From assembly GCA_965602225.1 (NCBI GenBank), contig CBFCYE010000010.1, positions 27,508 to 91,507 on the forward strand: a stretch of DNA of 64,000 bases, written 5' to 3'. The stretch's first letter is position 1. Every line of letters begins with the position of its first letter. Below are positions 50,933-58,898 of this stretch, piece after piece. The notes below the pieces were generated by a model that saw nothing but the letters and a program-made list of their open reading frames with translations, was not told the origin of the DNA and did not search any database. Both the position numbers and the translations under genes were made by a program. The DNA is from Tenderia sp965602225 (lineage in GTDB: Bacteria; Pseudomonadota; Gammaproteobacteria; Tenderiales; Tenderiaceae).

Positions 50933-53900
50933 ATCTAACTCGTTTATCGCTCAGCAACCCGGTCGCGGTTGCGGTGGCCGTATTGTTGGTATTGTTGTTC
51001 GGCCTGATCAGCCTGGGTCGTTTGCCGATCCAGTTGACCCCGGAAGTACAAGAACCTGAGATCACCATTTCCACCACCTGGCGTGCGGCAGCGCCGGAAG
51101 AGGTGGAGTCTGAGATTATTGAACCCCAGGAAGATGCCCTGCGTGGCCTGCCTGGTGCTACCCAGGTGTTGTCCGAGGCCAGCCGTGGTCAGGGCAAGGT
51201 GACCTTGACCTTTGCTGTTGGTACCGATCTGCGGCGTGCCCTGCTGGAGGTGATGAGTCGCCTCAACCGGGTGGCGCGTTATCCTACCGACGCCAATGAG
51301 CCGGTCATCAGCACCGTGGGTGGCGATAGTAGTCCGATTGGTTGGTTCATCATCAAACCAATGGCTGGCAATGAGCGTGATATCGCCAGTTATCAGGACT
51401 ACATCGAAGAGGTGGTGCAAAGCCGTTTCGAGCGTGTTCCCGGCGTGGCCATGTCTGAAGTCCGTGGCGGTCGCGAGAACGAGCTGCGCATCACCTTTGA
51501 TCCCTACAAGGCCGCCAGCTACGGTATTGAATTGCCCGAGGTCGTCAAGCTGGTTGGCGCTGAAGATGTTTCGGCCGGTTTTGCTGATGTCGGCAAACGT
51601 CGTTACACGGTGCGTTATACCGGTGCCTATTCAGTGGCAGATTTTGACGAGATGATTTTGGACTGGCGCGATGGCCGGCCGGTCTATCTGCGCGATGTCG
51701 CCAAGGTTGAGGTGCGAATGGTGGATCGCAGCAGTTTTGTGATCCAGAACGGTGACTCGGCGATGGCGGTGAATGCCCATCGAGAAACCGGCGTTAACGT
51801 GCTTGAGGTAATGGACGGCCTGCGCCTGGCGGTGGATGAATTGCGTGAAGGGCCGCTGCAACGGGCCGGCCTGTCGATAGAACAGGTCTACGACGAGACT
51901 ATCTATATCAACCGCTCTATCGCCATGGTGGCTAACAATCTGGGGCTTGGCATTCTGCTGGCGATTGGGGTGTTGTGGTGGTTCTTCCGTAAATTCCGCG
52001 CCACCTTGATGGTGGCCCTGGCGATTCCGGCCTGTGTGCTGGGCAGCTTTATGATTCTCGATGCCGCTGGTCGTAGTCTCAATGTCATCTCCCTGGCGGG
52101 CCTGGCCTTTGCCGTGGGTATGGTGCTGGATGCGGCGATTGTGGTGTTGGAAAATATCGTTCGGCTGCGCGAAAAGGGCGAGTCGGCGGAAGTCGCCTCG
52201 GCCAAGGGCACCTCTCAGGTCTGGGGTGCGTTGTTGGCCTCAACGGCAACCACCGTGGCGATCTTCCTGCCGGTGGTGTTTCTGGCTGACGAGGCCGGGC
52301 AGCTGTTTGCCGATCTGGCGCTGACTATTGCGGTGGCGGTGTGTTTCTCTTTATTGGTGGCGGTGACGCTATTGCCGACCACGGCCATGACCTGGTTGAG
52401 AAGTGCAGAAATGAAAGATCCTCATCAGCATTGGTGGGATGCCATGACTGCCGGGGTGATGCGTATTACCGATCCGCGGACACGCAAGTTCTGGATTGCC
52501 GGTTTGATCATAATCCCTGTGGCTTTAGGTGGTTACTTATTCAATATTACCAAGGCCGATTATTTGCCCGAGGGTAATCGCAATCTGGTCTTCAGTTTTA
52601 TCAATCCACCGCCCGGCGCCAACATCGAATTTATGGAAAATGAGATGGGCCAGCAGGTCGCCGATGCAATGGACCCTTACCTGACCGGTGAGAAGCAGCC
52701 GCAGCTGGATAACTATTTCTTTGTTGCCATGTCTCGCGGCATGTTTATGGGCGCGCGGACGGTTGATCCGGATCAGACTGGAATGTTGGTGCCGCTGATT
52801 AATCAAACCATTGCTGGTTTTCCTGACACCATCGGTTTTGCCTTCAAGGCCTCGCTGTTTGGTGGTCTGGGCGGCGGTCGTTCTATTGATATAGACATTC
52901 AGGGGCGTGAGCTTGAACCCCTGTTGCAGGCCGGTATGGCTGGTTTTATGGCGGTGCGCGAGGCCTTTGGCACCATGCCGCGGCCCTTCCCTGGGCTAGA
53001 GTTGGCGGAGCCAGAGTTACGCCTGGTGCCGGACGAGCGCCGCATCGCCGAGGCCGGCTGGAATCGTGGCGACATGGGCGGCATCATCCGCGCCCTGGGT
53101 GACGGTCTGTATGTCGCTGACTATTTTGATGGCGAGCAGCGCCTCGATGTCATCCTTCGTAGTGATGAATGGACTACGCCAGAAGAGTTGGCCGCGATTC
53201 CCCTGGCGACGCCGAATGCGGGTATCCAGCCGCTGGGCGAACTGATGGATGTGGTGCGCACCGCCGGCCCGGATCAGCTGCGCCGCATTGACCGGCGTCG
53301 TACCGTTACCCTACAGGTGCGCCTGCCTGAAGGCATGTCGGTGGAAGAGGGTATCGACATGATTAAATCCAAGGTCTCACCGGTGATCGAGGCGGCCCTG
53401 CCCGAGGATGGTTATATCCGTTATTCCGGTTCGGCCGGCAAGTTGGATGCTACGCTGGAGAGCATGGGTAGCACCTTCCTGCTGGCGATTGTGATTCTCT
53501 ATCTGCTGATCAGCGCCCTGTTCCGCTCATTCAAGGACAGCCTGTTGGTGTTGTTGACCATTCCCCTGGCGACAGTGGGTGGTGTGGCGACACTGTTTGT
53601 CATGAATCTGGTCGGTATCAAACAGCCGATGGATCTGCTGACCATGATTGGTTTTGTCATCCTGCTGGGGCTGGTGGTCAATAACGCCATCCTGCTGGTG
53701 CATCAGACCCGCGCTGCCGAGCGTGAAGGGCTGGCGCGGCGTGATGCGGTGGAGCAGGCGGTGCATTTGCGGTTGCGGCCCATCCTGATGAGTACCCTGA
53801 CCAGTTTGTTCGGTATGTTGCCGTTGCTGCTGGTGCCGGGGGCGGGTACCGAGCTGTATCGTGGTCTGGCCGGGGTGATTGTTGGTGGTCTGGCAGTGAG

Positions 53901-53967
53901 TACGGTGTTTACCTTGATCCTGCTGCCCAGCCTGTTGCGCCTGGGTGAAGCAAAACACAGCGCATAA
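50929..53967 (+). CDS. RND efflux pump permease (second system)
   Basis: 1012 residues beginning GTG in the stop of the adaptor gene (MNLTRLSLSNPVAVAVAVLL). RND layout with two periplasmic loops and twelve helices. TM4 reads FAVGMVLDAAIVVLENIVRL: the first relay aspartate is kept, but the second, D408 in AcrB, is Ala. TM10 is GLVVNNAILLVHQTR rather than the AcrB lysine type. So proton coupling may differ from HAE1 pumps, although related sequences with this pattern exist. The substrate is not inferable. A terminator serving the opposite strand sits directly after the stop. Confidence 0.92.
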   Translation: MNLTRLSLSNPVAVAVAVLLVLLFGLISLGRLPIQLTPEVQEPEITISTTWRAAAPEEVESEIIEPQEDALRGLPGATQVLSEASRGQGKVTLTFAVGTDLRRALLEVMSRLNRVARYPTDANEPVISTVGGDSSPIGWFIIKPMAGNERDIASYQDYIEEVVQSRFERVPGVAMSEVRGGRENELRITFDPYKAASYGIELPEVVKLVGAEDVSAGFADVGKRRYTVRYTGAYSVADFDEMILDWRDGRPVYLRDVAKVEVRMVDRSSFVIQNGDSAMAVNAHRETGVNVLEVMDGLRLAVDELREGPLQRAGLSIEQVYDETIYINRSIAMVANNLGLGILLAIGVLWWFFRKFRATLMVALAIPACVLGSFMILDAAGRSLNVISLAGLAFAVGMVLDAAIVVLENIVRLREKGESAEVASAKGTSQVWGALLASTATTVAIFLPVVFLADEAGQLFADLALTIAVAVCFSLLVAVTLLPTTAMTWLRSAEMKDPHQHWWDAMTAGVMRITDPRTRKFWIAGLIIIPVALGGYLFNITKADYLPEGNRNLVFSFINPPPGANIEFMENEMGQQVADAMDPYLTGEKQPQLDNYFFVAMSRGMFMGARTVDPDQTGMLVPLINQTIAGFPDTIGFAFKASLFGGLGGGRSIDIDIQGRELEPLLQAGMAGFMAVREAFGTMPRPFPGLELAEPELRLVPDERRIAEAGWNRGDMGGIIRALGDGLYVADYFDGEQRLDVILRSDEWTTPEELAAIPLATPNAGIQPLGELMDVVRTAGPDQLRRIDRRRTVTLQVRLPEGMSVEEGIDMIKSKVSPVIEAALPEDGYIRYSGSAGKLDATLESMGSTFLLAIVILYLLISALFRSFKDSLLVLLTIPLATVGGVATLFVMNLVGIKQPMDLLTMIGFVILLGLVVNNAILLVHQTRAAEREGLARRDAVEQAVHLRLRPILMSTLTSLFGMLPLLLVPGAGTELYRGLAGVIVGGLAVSTVFTLILLPSLLRLGEAKHSA

Positions 53968-53999
53968 TAAAAACCCCCTCAGCACTGGCCGAGGGGGTG
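53968..53999 (-). terminator. rho-independent terminator of the PilZ-receiver gene
   Basis: On the minus strand ACCCCCTC and GAGGGGGT pair around GGCCAGTGCT, followed by TTTTTATTAT, 19 bases after the stop at 54019. The plus strand lacks a T-run. Confidence 0.88.
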
Positions 54000-54018
54000 C
54001 GCCTACATGACGGGGTAC

Positions 54019-54771
54019 TTAGTGTTGTAGCTGGTTATCACCGGGCTCATTCATGATGATATAGCTGCGAATCTTGTTCAGGGTGTCCTCGTCGAGTCGC
54101 CCGAAGTTCAGCGCCATAAGAACCCTGGGGGTACCCTTTTGGATGGATTCCAAGCGGACGATCTGTGCGTAGACCTTGAATGACTCACCATCTTCCGGTT
54201 GTAACACCAGGCTGGAAAAATCATAGATATAACCTGCGCCCACGGGTGGCAGTGGTGAGCTAACCAAAATCCCGGTTTCAGAGATGTTGATCACTTCAGC
54301 GTTGAAGGCGGGTTGTGTGTCATCAAAACCAAGGTCGATGGAACACTTCTTCAGCGGCGTGACCCGTTTGGCGCGGCGTTTTTCTTTAAAACCAATGTGT
54401 TCATTAATCAGCGTCAGCAGCGAACCAGCCTCAAATGGCTTGGTCAGTACCGCATGGGCACGGATTTTTTGAGCCAGGCACTCGGCCTTTTCCTCGCTAG
54501 AGCCGCTGAGCAAAAAGATGGCTGTTTCTGCAAGTTCCGGGCGGCTTTTTATATCCAGCATAAAATCCTGCAGCGGCATGCCGGGCATATTCCAATTGCT
54601 AATGATTAGTGACGGCTGGCCTGCTTGTGTGTTCAGTATTTCCAGGGCCTGATCGGGGCTTTCGGCCTCGATTATGTGGTCGATATGGGCATCTTGTTTC
54701 AGGATGAGTGAGACATAATCCCGCATAGAGCGAGAGTCTTCGATTACCAGAGCAAAATTGGATTCATTCAT
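54019..54771 (-). CDS. pseudo-receiver/PilZ c-di-GMP-binding protein
   Basis: 250 residues: CheY-like domain (1-125) and PilZ domain (about 128-240). The receiver has E11-D12 and K111 but the phosphoacceptor position is Asn59 (IISNWNMPGM), so normal phosphorylation is not expected. The PilZ motif is intact: R132xxxR136 and N162xSxxG167, predicting c-di-GMP binding. Start at ATG 54771 with GAGGTG six bases upstream. The 5' leader carries a class I c-di-GMP riboswitch, so both level and activity of the protein probably follow c-di-GMP. Its first 36 codons are duplicated at 58.6 kb. Likely a motility or surface-attachment effector. Confidence 0.88.
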   Translation of the reverse strand: MNESNFALVIEDSRSMRDYVSLILKQDAHIDHIIEAESPDQALEILNTQAGQPSLIISNWNMPGMPLQDFMLDIKSRPELAETAIFLLSGSSEEKAECLAQKIRAHAVLTKPFEAGSLLTLINEHIGFKEKRRAKRVTPLKKCSIDLGFDDTQPAFNAEVINISETGILVSSPLPPVGAGYIYDFSSLVLQPEDGESFKVYAQIVRLESIQKGTPRVLMALNFGRLDEDTLNKIRSYIIMNEPGDNQLQH

Positions 54772-54795
54772 AACACACCTCAAATCTCGTTGTCT

Positions 54796-54842
54796 GAGAC
54801 ATCCCGTCTCTCGTCATCATCTGCAATGTTGTTATGCAGATG
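54796..54842 (-). promoter_or_regulatory. hairpins of the riboswitch expression platform (copy A)
   Basis: Two hairpins lie between the riboswitch and the gene: CATCTGCA/TGCAGATG at 54818-54842 and GAGAC/GTCTC at 54796-54810, ending about 13 bases before the ribosome site. There is no terminator T-run, which points to translational control. The same hairpins occur in copy B. Confidence 0.45.
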
Positions 54843-54924
54843 CCATTACCCGGCCCTTCAAGGCTTGGGTGTGAAATATGAAACGAGAAGGCGGCCTCAA
54901 TCGAGGAGGTCGACAACTGTTCCG

Positions 54925-55003
54925 GCGGTCCCGCTGTCGTAGGGTGTAAGCCCCTTAGATCGGTAACTTTGCGCCCCCAGGCTTTCGCCAGGGGTTGCCC
55001 TTA
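54925..55003 (-). promoter_or_regulatory. class I c-di-GMP riboswitch (GEMM), copy A
   Basis: On the minus strand the aptamer core reads AGGGCAACC, a stem capped by GCGAAAGC, GGGGGCGCAAAG, ATCTAA, CTACGACAGCGGGACC, closely following the Vc2-type GEMM-I consensus (AGGGCAAACC, CGAAAG, GGGACGCAAAGCC, CCTAA, GTAGCGGGGTT). The GAAA tetraloop and its receptor-side ACAGCGGG are both present. It lies about 155 bases upstream of the PilZ-receiver start, on its leader. Confidence 0.88.
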
Positions 55004-55144
55004 TCAAAACAGTCCTTGATGAATGAAATCCTTAAAATCAAAGTGTGAACCAGATCACATAATATTCATCGGGTCGAATATTAGAAACCTTTAATTAAAT
55101 AGCGAAATAAGTAGTAACGCTTATTTTTGTTCCAGCCGCAGGCC

Positions 55145-55175
55145 CAAAAAAACCTGCCCGACAAGGGGGCAGGTT
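55145..55175 (-). terminator. rho-independent terminator of periplasmic gene A
   Basis: Minus strand: AACCTGCCC and GGGCAGGTT form a stem around CCTTGTC, followed by seven T. It ends the small periplasmic gene's transcript about 50 bases after the stop, before the riboswitch leader begins. Confidence 0.92.
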
Positions 55176-55224
55176 GAGGGGAGCCAGAGCCAGAGCCAGA
55201 GGAGGGGCTCTGTTTGGGGGGGGG

Positions 55225-55620
55225 TTATTGTTGTGCCAGCTTTTCTACACGTTGTTCCAGCATGTGAGGCATTTGTACCGAGTAACGGGCAGCGGCCTCG
55301 GCGGCAAAATAATAGGCACGCGCCTTAACCAGCTCACCCGCCTTTTCAGCGGCTTCGGCCTGTTTTTTTAGCTGCTTGGCTATCTCAATCGTCGCCTGTG
55401 TTACCTGGCCATCTTGTGGGTGACGTTCAAACAGGCCTTCAACCTCGTGCTCCAGATATTCAGCGCCAGCCCAGATCGTCATCGTGTCGATGGTGTTGCT
55501 AACGGCCGTGTAGGCATCAGGTTCGGCAAAGCTTGCTGTTGGCATATGCTCGTCGGCAAAGGCCGGGTGAATGCCGCCAAGGCCGACTAGCAGGGCAAGG
55601 GTGGTAAATAATTTTTTCAT
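55225..55620 (-). CDS. small periplasmic protein, Fur-type promoter (copy A)
   Basis: 131 residues from the third of three consecutive ATG codons, the best placed after AGAGAG. Sec signal (MKKLFTTLALLVGLGGIHPAFA), mature start DEHMPTASFAEPDAY. The rest is mostly helical, with WAGAEYLEHEVEGLF and an Ala/Glu/Lys-rich helix pair (TIEIAKQLKKQAEAAEKAGELVKARAYY in pieces), the last part resembling one TPR-like hairpin. No family recognised. A Fur box overlaps its promoter, suggesting iron-responsive expression. A nearly identical copy is at 59206-59601. Nine G residues lie just after the stop codon, between it and the terminator. Confidence 0.78.
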   Translation of the reverse strand: MKKLFTTLALLVGLGGIHPAFADEHMPTASFAEPDAYTAVSNTIDTMTIWAGAEYLEHEVEGLFERHPQDGQVTQATIEIAKQLKKQAEAAEKAGELVKARAYYFAAEAAARYSVQMPHMLEQRVEKLAQQ

Positions 55621-55662
55621 CATCATCTCTCTGTTGCTTGGTTGTGTGTTTAACGTGGAATG

Positions 55663-55691
55663 ATATTAATGCAAATGATAATGATTCGCAA
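55663..55691 (-). promoter_or_regulatory. promoter with overlapping Fur box (copy A)
   Basis: Minus strand: TTGCGA (-35, 55686-55691), 17-base spacer, TAATAT (-10, 55663-55668). The spacer contains a Fur-like 7-1-7 element, TGATAATGATTCGCA on the plus strand at 55676-55690, against TGATAAT-N-ATTATCA. A Fur dimer bound here would block RNA polymerase. Confidence 0.62.
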
Positions 55692-55837
55692 TAGCGGTTA
55701 GTAAAAAACATGACTGCTGAAAAGGCGTATCTGGAGTTGGGGTGTGTGCGGGGCGGTATGGTGAGACTAGCGGCGATCAGCGCAGCGGTTTAGGGGGTGA
55801 TGGTTTGAGCACTTGGAGTTCTGTCAATAACTGTACG

Positions 55838-55949
55838 GTAGGAAGGCAAGGCATTTTATTTTGCTGGTTTCGGCCAACTCCTGCCATTCACCCAGAATCA
55901 GCAAGTAGAGAGTTAATTCTGTTAGCAGACAGTGAGACGCATTAAATCA
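55838..55949. other. junction between duplication copy A and the islet
   Basis: The stretch 55627-55949 holds no gene. Up to 55837 it is duplicated promoter DNA; from 55838 the sequence is unique and turns AT-rich towards the VOC gene. No target-site duplication or inverted terminal repeat was noticed at the junction. Confidence 0.5.
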
Positions 55950-56381
55950 TTAACTATCAACAGCCGTATGCGATGTATTAGGAATATATATAAACTCAAC
56001 TCGAATACCACTCGGTTCGTAACACATCATATGCATAGCTGGGCCACCCCGTAATAACTCGGGTGAAAACTCAATCTCAACATTATTCTCTTTAAGTTTT
56101 TCATGAATCATTTCAAGATCCCCCATACTCTCTACAGACAACGCAAGATGGTGTAGCCCAACATTTATCTTTCGATCAAATTTACTAGGGTTATCTGACT
56201 GTACCTCCCACAATGTAATCATCAGAGAACCATCCGTAACAAATATTGCTGGATAACTAGGGTCACGTCGCACTTCTTGCCACCCTAAAATTTTAATAAA
56301 AAACTCGGCCGTCGCTTCAAACTCAACCACTGTTAAACCAATATGATGCACTCCATCAGTCATTGCCTTATGCTTCATCAT
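55950..56381 (-). CDS. VOC-family (glyoxalase/dioxygenase-like) protein
   Basis: 143 residues. Vicinal-oxygen-chelate fold: HHIGLTVVEFEATAEFFIKILGW at the start, LGWQEVRRDP, VGLHHLALSVESMGDLEMIH for the second module and MCYEPSGIRVEFIYIP at the end, with metal-ligand-like His11/12, His73-type and Glu near the end. The substrate is unknown. ATG 56381 has a perfect AGGAGG 7 bases upstream, inside the tautomerase gene, overlapping it by 14 bp. It belongs to the islet operon with the tautomerase and membrane protein. AT-rich codon use differs from the core. Confidence 0.82.
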   Translation of the reverse strand: MMKHKAMTDGVHHIGLTVVEFEATAEFFIKILGWQEVRRDPSYPAIFVTDGSLMITLWEVQSDNPSKFDRKINVGLHHLALSVESMGDLEMIHEKLKENNVEIEFSPELLRGGPAMHMMCYEPSGIRVEFIYIPNTSHTAVDS

Positions 56382-56577
56382 CTCGTGTCCTCCTGCTAGT
56401 CACTGTCTCACCTTCAATCCCCCAGTTATCAGTTTTAATTTCTTCAATAACAACAATTGTTGTTTTAGGGTTCTTGCCTAGCACACCCTGAAGCAGTCGA
56501 GTGACACCCGAGATAAGCGCTGCTTTTTGATCTTTAGTAGCGCCGTCATCCGTTATCTTAATGTTTACGTATGGCAT
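56368..56577 (-). CDS. 4-oxalocrotonate tautomerase-like enzyme
   Basis: 69 residues. The mature protein would start with the catalytic Pro1 (MPYVNIKITDDG), followed by the helix KDQKAALISGVTRLLQGVLG and the strand KTTIVVIEEIKTDNWG, the pattern of the 4-OT family. Members tautomerise enol or keto acids and sometimes dehalogenate. It overlaps the membrane protein gene upstream by 13 bp and the VOC gene downstream by 14 bp, so all three are one translation-coupled unit. The substrate cannot be inferred. Confidence 0.85.
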   Translation of the reverse strand: MPYVNIKITDDGATKDQKAALISGVTRLLQGVLGKNPKTTIVVIEEIKTDNWGIEGETVTSRRTRDDEA

Positions 56578-57245
56578 AACTTACTCTCTTTATTTTTATC
56601 TGTAACCAGCTTGTAAATTGAAATAAGGTGAAACCAAAGCCACAGTGGTGCCGGTAAAAATACGGCATACATCATGACACCGTGCGGTGTTATATCCTGC
56701 AGTATTAGCAAAGATAACGTACTTGCAACCACCAATATATCTGTTAAACCAAATATATTAGCGAACCATGCACGTCTAGTAGCATCTGTTTTAGTTGCAA
56801 AGGAAAAGGCGGCCACAAGTCCTAGAAAACCAGCGGTGATATGCGACCAGCCATCAATAACGCCAAATATAAGCGGCATGCCACCGACACTGGCATGCAT
56901 CAAAAATGTTGCGCCAAAAAACACCCTAATCCCCTGTAACAATAACAATTGTTGTTGAGTCAGGTTAACAAGAATCTTTCTGATAATTGGAACCCCCAAT
57001 AAGATCATGCCCACCACTCCGACGGCTGCAACAATGACCGCTAGAAAGGCTACACCTGAAATAGTCTCTGGAAATATACTTTGACTGGAAAGCCCAAAGT
57101 TCAGCATCAGCAACCAAGCCAATAACCCGGCACCAATGCCGTAGTGGAACTTATTATTATTGCTTAGTGAAAGCACCCAAAGCGTATATGTAATCATGAG
57201 TATATCTAACCCAATCATAAACAAAGGGGATGTAATAAATGACAT
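56565..57245 (-). CDS. polytopic membrane protein in the islet operon
   Basis: 226 residues with about seven hydrophobic helices (for example LFMIGLDILMITYTLWVLSL, VAFLAVIVAAVGVVGMILLG, FFGATFLMHASVGGMPLIFG, VASTLSLLILQ, MMYAVFLPAPLWLWFHLIS). No recognised family; short His and Asp residues inside helices (MHASVGG, DGWSHITAGF) might bind a cofactor or substrate. Leads the tautomerase-VOC operon, divergent from the AraC regulator with only 63 bp between. An uptake or membrane-bound redox role is possible. Confidence 0.72.
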   Translation of the reverse strand: MSFITSPLFMIGLDILMITYTLWVLSLSNNNKFHYGIGAGLLAWLLMLNFGLSSQSIFPETISGVAFLAVIVAAVGVVGMILLGVPIIRKILVNLTQQQLLLLQGIRVFFGATFLMHASVGGMPLIFGVIDGWSHITAGFLGLVAAFSFATKTDATRRAWFANIFGLTDILVVASTLSLLILQDITPHGVMMYAVFLPAPLWLWFHLISIYKLVTDKNKESKLCHT

Positions 57246-57308
57246 AGTGTGATTCCTCTTTAAATGCGTCTAGACTATGCAGTATCGACCACCAGAGAAG
57301 AGGTTTCT

Positions 57309-58325
57309 ATGGCTATTTCAAGCAATATTATTGCTGATACTACTGATATAAGCGTTGAAAATGATCTTATTGGTGATTTGTTACGTCTTATGCAGATATC
57401 AGGCGGAATGCTGTTAAATGAATGTTATTTGCCCCCGTGGGCAATATCAATTCCAAACCATAAAGTGTTAGCTGAAAACCTAGGATGTAATCACAGCACT
57501 CGTATTGCAGCATTTCACCTCGTACAGCGGGGCTCAATTGAAATAACCTTGAGTAATGGCGAACACGACACTATTTATGAAGGTGAAATGGTGATTTGTT
57601 ACTCAGGCATTGGGCATACGCTACACCAGGGCTCAAACACGCCAGCCCACCCATTCGAAAAAATTGTGCGCGACAGCGGGAATATATTTAGGCCATCAAA
57701 ACAAGAAGAGCCACAATCCACTTCATTGCTTTGCGGAGTTTTCCAACTACAGGACACAACACACAACCCATTATTTGAAGCGCTACCCTCTTTACTCAAA
57801 CTTTCCACCAAGCATGTAGATGGCTATTCTTACTCGACAACAAAAAGTATCATTGAGTTACTACTCAGTGAAATAGCGCACCCATCGTTTTCTCATGGAT
57901 ACATAGTCGAACGCTATCTAGAGCTTCTTTGTGCAAAATCTATTTGCTCATATGTTGAATCCATTGGTATTGAAGAAAACGGATGGTTGCTCGCAATAAA
58001 AGACCCAGTGGTCGCTCGAGTGATCAGCGCCATTCACTCACAACCTAGTTACCATTGGTCAGTTACATCCATGGCAGAACTTAGCACTTTATCACCATCT
58101 CGATTTGCTGCACGCTTCACTCAAATAATGGGATTAAGCCCGATGGCTTATGCAACCCAGTGGCGAATGTATCTAGCTAGTAAGCTTCTAAATCATCCAC
58201 AAAGCAACATTGATAAGATTTCATCTATGAGCGGTTACGAAAATGTTGCAGCTTTTAGTCGTGCATTCAAACGTACAATGGGCGTTTCTCCAGGGGTGTG
58301 GAGAACGAATCATCGTTCACTGTAA
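57309..58325 (+). CDS. AraC-family transcriptional regulator
   Basis: 338 residues from the ATG at 57309 (AGAAGAGG 5-12 bases upstream). N-terminal cupin-like ligand domain (about 25-190; HSTRIAAFHLVQRGSIEITLSNGEHDTI in pieces, EGEMVICYSGIGHTL) of the AraC-binding Cupin_6 type, C-terminal double helix-turn-helix (about 245-335: SVTSMAELSTLSPSRFAARF, GLSPMAYATQWRMYLASKLL, KISSMSGYENVAAFSRAFKR, GVSPGVW). Divergent from the membrane-tautomerase-VOC operon, so probably its activator, responding to an aromatic or small-molecule ligand. Confidence 0.9.
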   Translation: MAISSNIIADTTDISVENDLIGDLLRLMQISGGMLLNECYLPPWAISIPNHKVLAENLGCNHSTRIAAFHLVQRGSIEITLSNGEHDTIYEGEMVICYSGIGHTLHQGSNTPAHPFEKIVRDSGNIFRPSKQEEPQSTSLLCGVFQLQDTTHNPLFEALPSLLKLSTKHVDGYSYSTTKSIIELLLSEIAHPSFSHGYIVERYLELLCAKSICSYVESIGIEENGWLLAIKDPVVARVISAIHSQPSYHWSVTSMAELSTLSPSRFAARFTQIMGLSPMAYATQWRMYLASKLLNHPQSNIDKISSMSGYENVAAFSRAFKRTMGVSPGVWRTNHRSL

Positions 58326-58404
58326 GTCTCGAAAAAATAACGTTTGAAACTCAACAACAGATACACCGCGGTTTCAAGTAATGCTAGTTTTGATAAGACT
58401 AACT

Positions 58405-58647
58405 TTATGACTCTAATTTGAGATACCTATTTAAGTCGACTACCAGCAATTGCATAGACAGCATGAATGACTCTTCATAGCTAATTCCAGCGAACCGATC
58501 CTCATTAATTGAAGGACGGCTTTGGGCACACTCCAGACGACCATCCAAATTTTCTAGAGTGATTGCTGTGATCTTCTCAATTCGGCCATGGCTGCCATAT
58601 ATATCGCTGATCAATCGAGTCTGACCCCATTGATTCTTCGGCCTCAA
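58405..58647 (-). pseudogene. gene fragment at the copy B junction
   Basis: The frame of 80 codons starts at ATG 58647, inside the duplicated DNA, so its first residues come from the wrong gene. The remainder (ITLENLDGRLECAQSRPSIN, FAGISYEESFMLSMQLLVVD) looks like the C-terminal part of a gene whose 5' end was replaced when copy B was joined at 58637. Not recognised. Confidence 0.4.
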
Positions 58648-58747
58648 TTATGTGGTCGATATGTGCATCTTGTTTCAGGATGAGTGAGACATAATCCCGC
58701 ATTGAGCGAGAGTCTTCGATTACCAGGGCAAAATTGGTTCCATTCAT
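58577..58747 (-). pseudogene. truncated pseudo-receiver gene (copy B)
   Basis: From ATG 58747 the first 36 codons are those of the PilZ-receiver gene (NFALVIEDSRSMRDYVSLIL, ending IIEAE), with ESN changed to GTN. At the duplication end the reading runs into unrelated sequence and stops after 56 codons. The PilZ domain and most of the receiver are missing. The riboswitch copy B and ribosome site upstream are kept, so the fragment may still be expressed. Confidence 0.82.
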
Positions 58748-58898
58748 AACACACCTCAAATCTCGTTGTTTGAGACATCCCGTCTCTCGTCATCATCTGC
58801 AATGTTGCTATGCAGATGTCATTACCCAGCCTCAAGGCTTGGGTGTGAAATATGAAACGAGAAGGCGGCCTCAATCGAGGAGGTCGACAACTGTTCCG

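Larger units (their letters stand above)
54661..55837. repeat. segmental duplication, copy A (1.18 kb)
   Basis: From TTCGGCCTC at 54661 to CTGTACG at 55837 the sequence is closely repeated at 58637-59817, in the same orientation, with scattered substitutions and a few small indels. The copy contains the 5' end of the PilZ-receiver gene, the riboswitch, the small periplasmic gene and its Fur-type promoter. The copy left of the islet keeps the full-length receiver gene, so it is likely the ancestral one. Confidence 0.92.

Noticed and set aside
54784..55010. Cobalamin or other riboswitch in the conserved leader
   Set aside because: The conserved blocks match the GEMM-I c-di-GMP aptamer and lack the cobalamin box.
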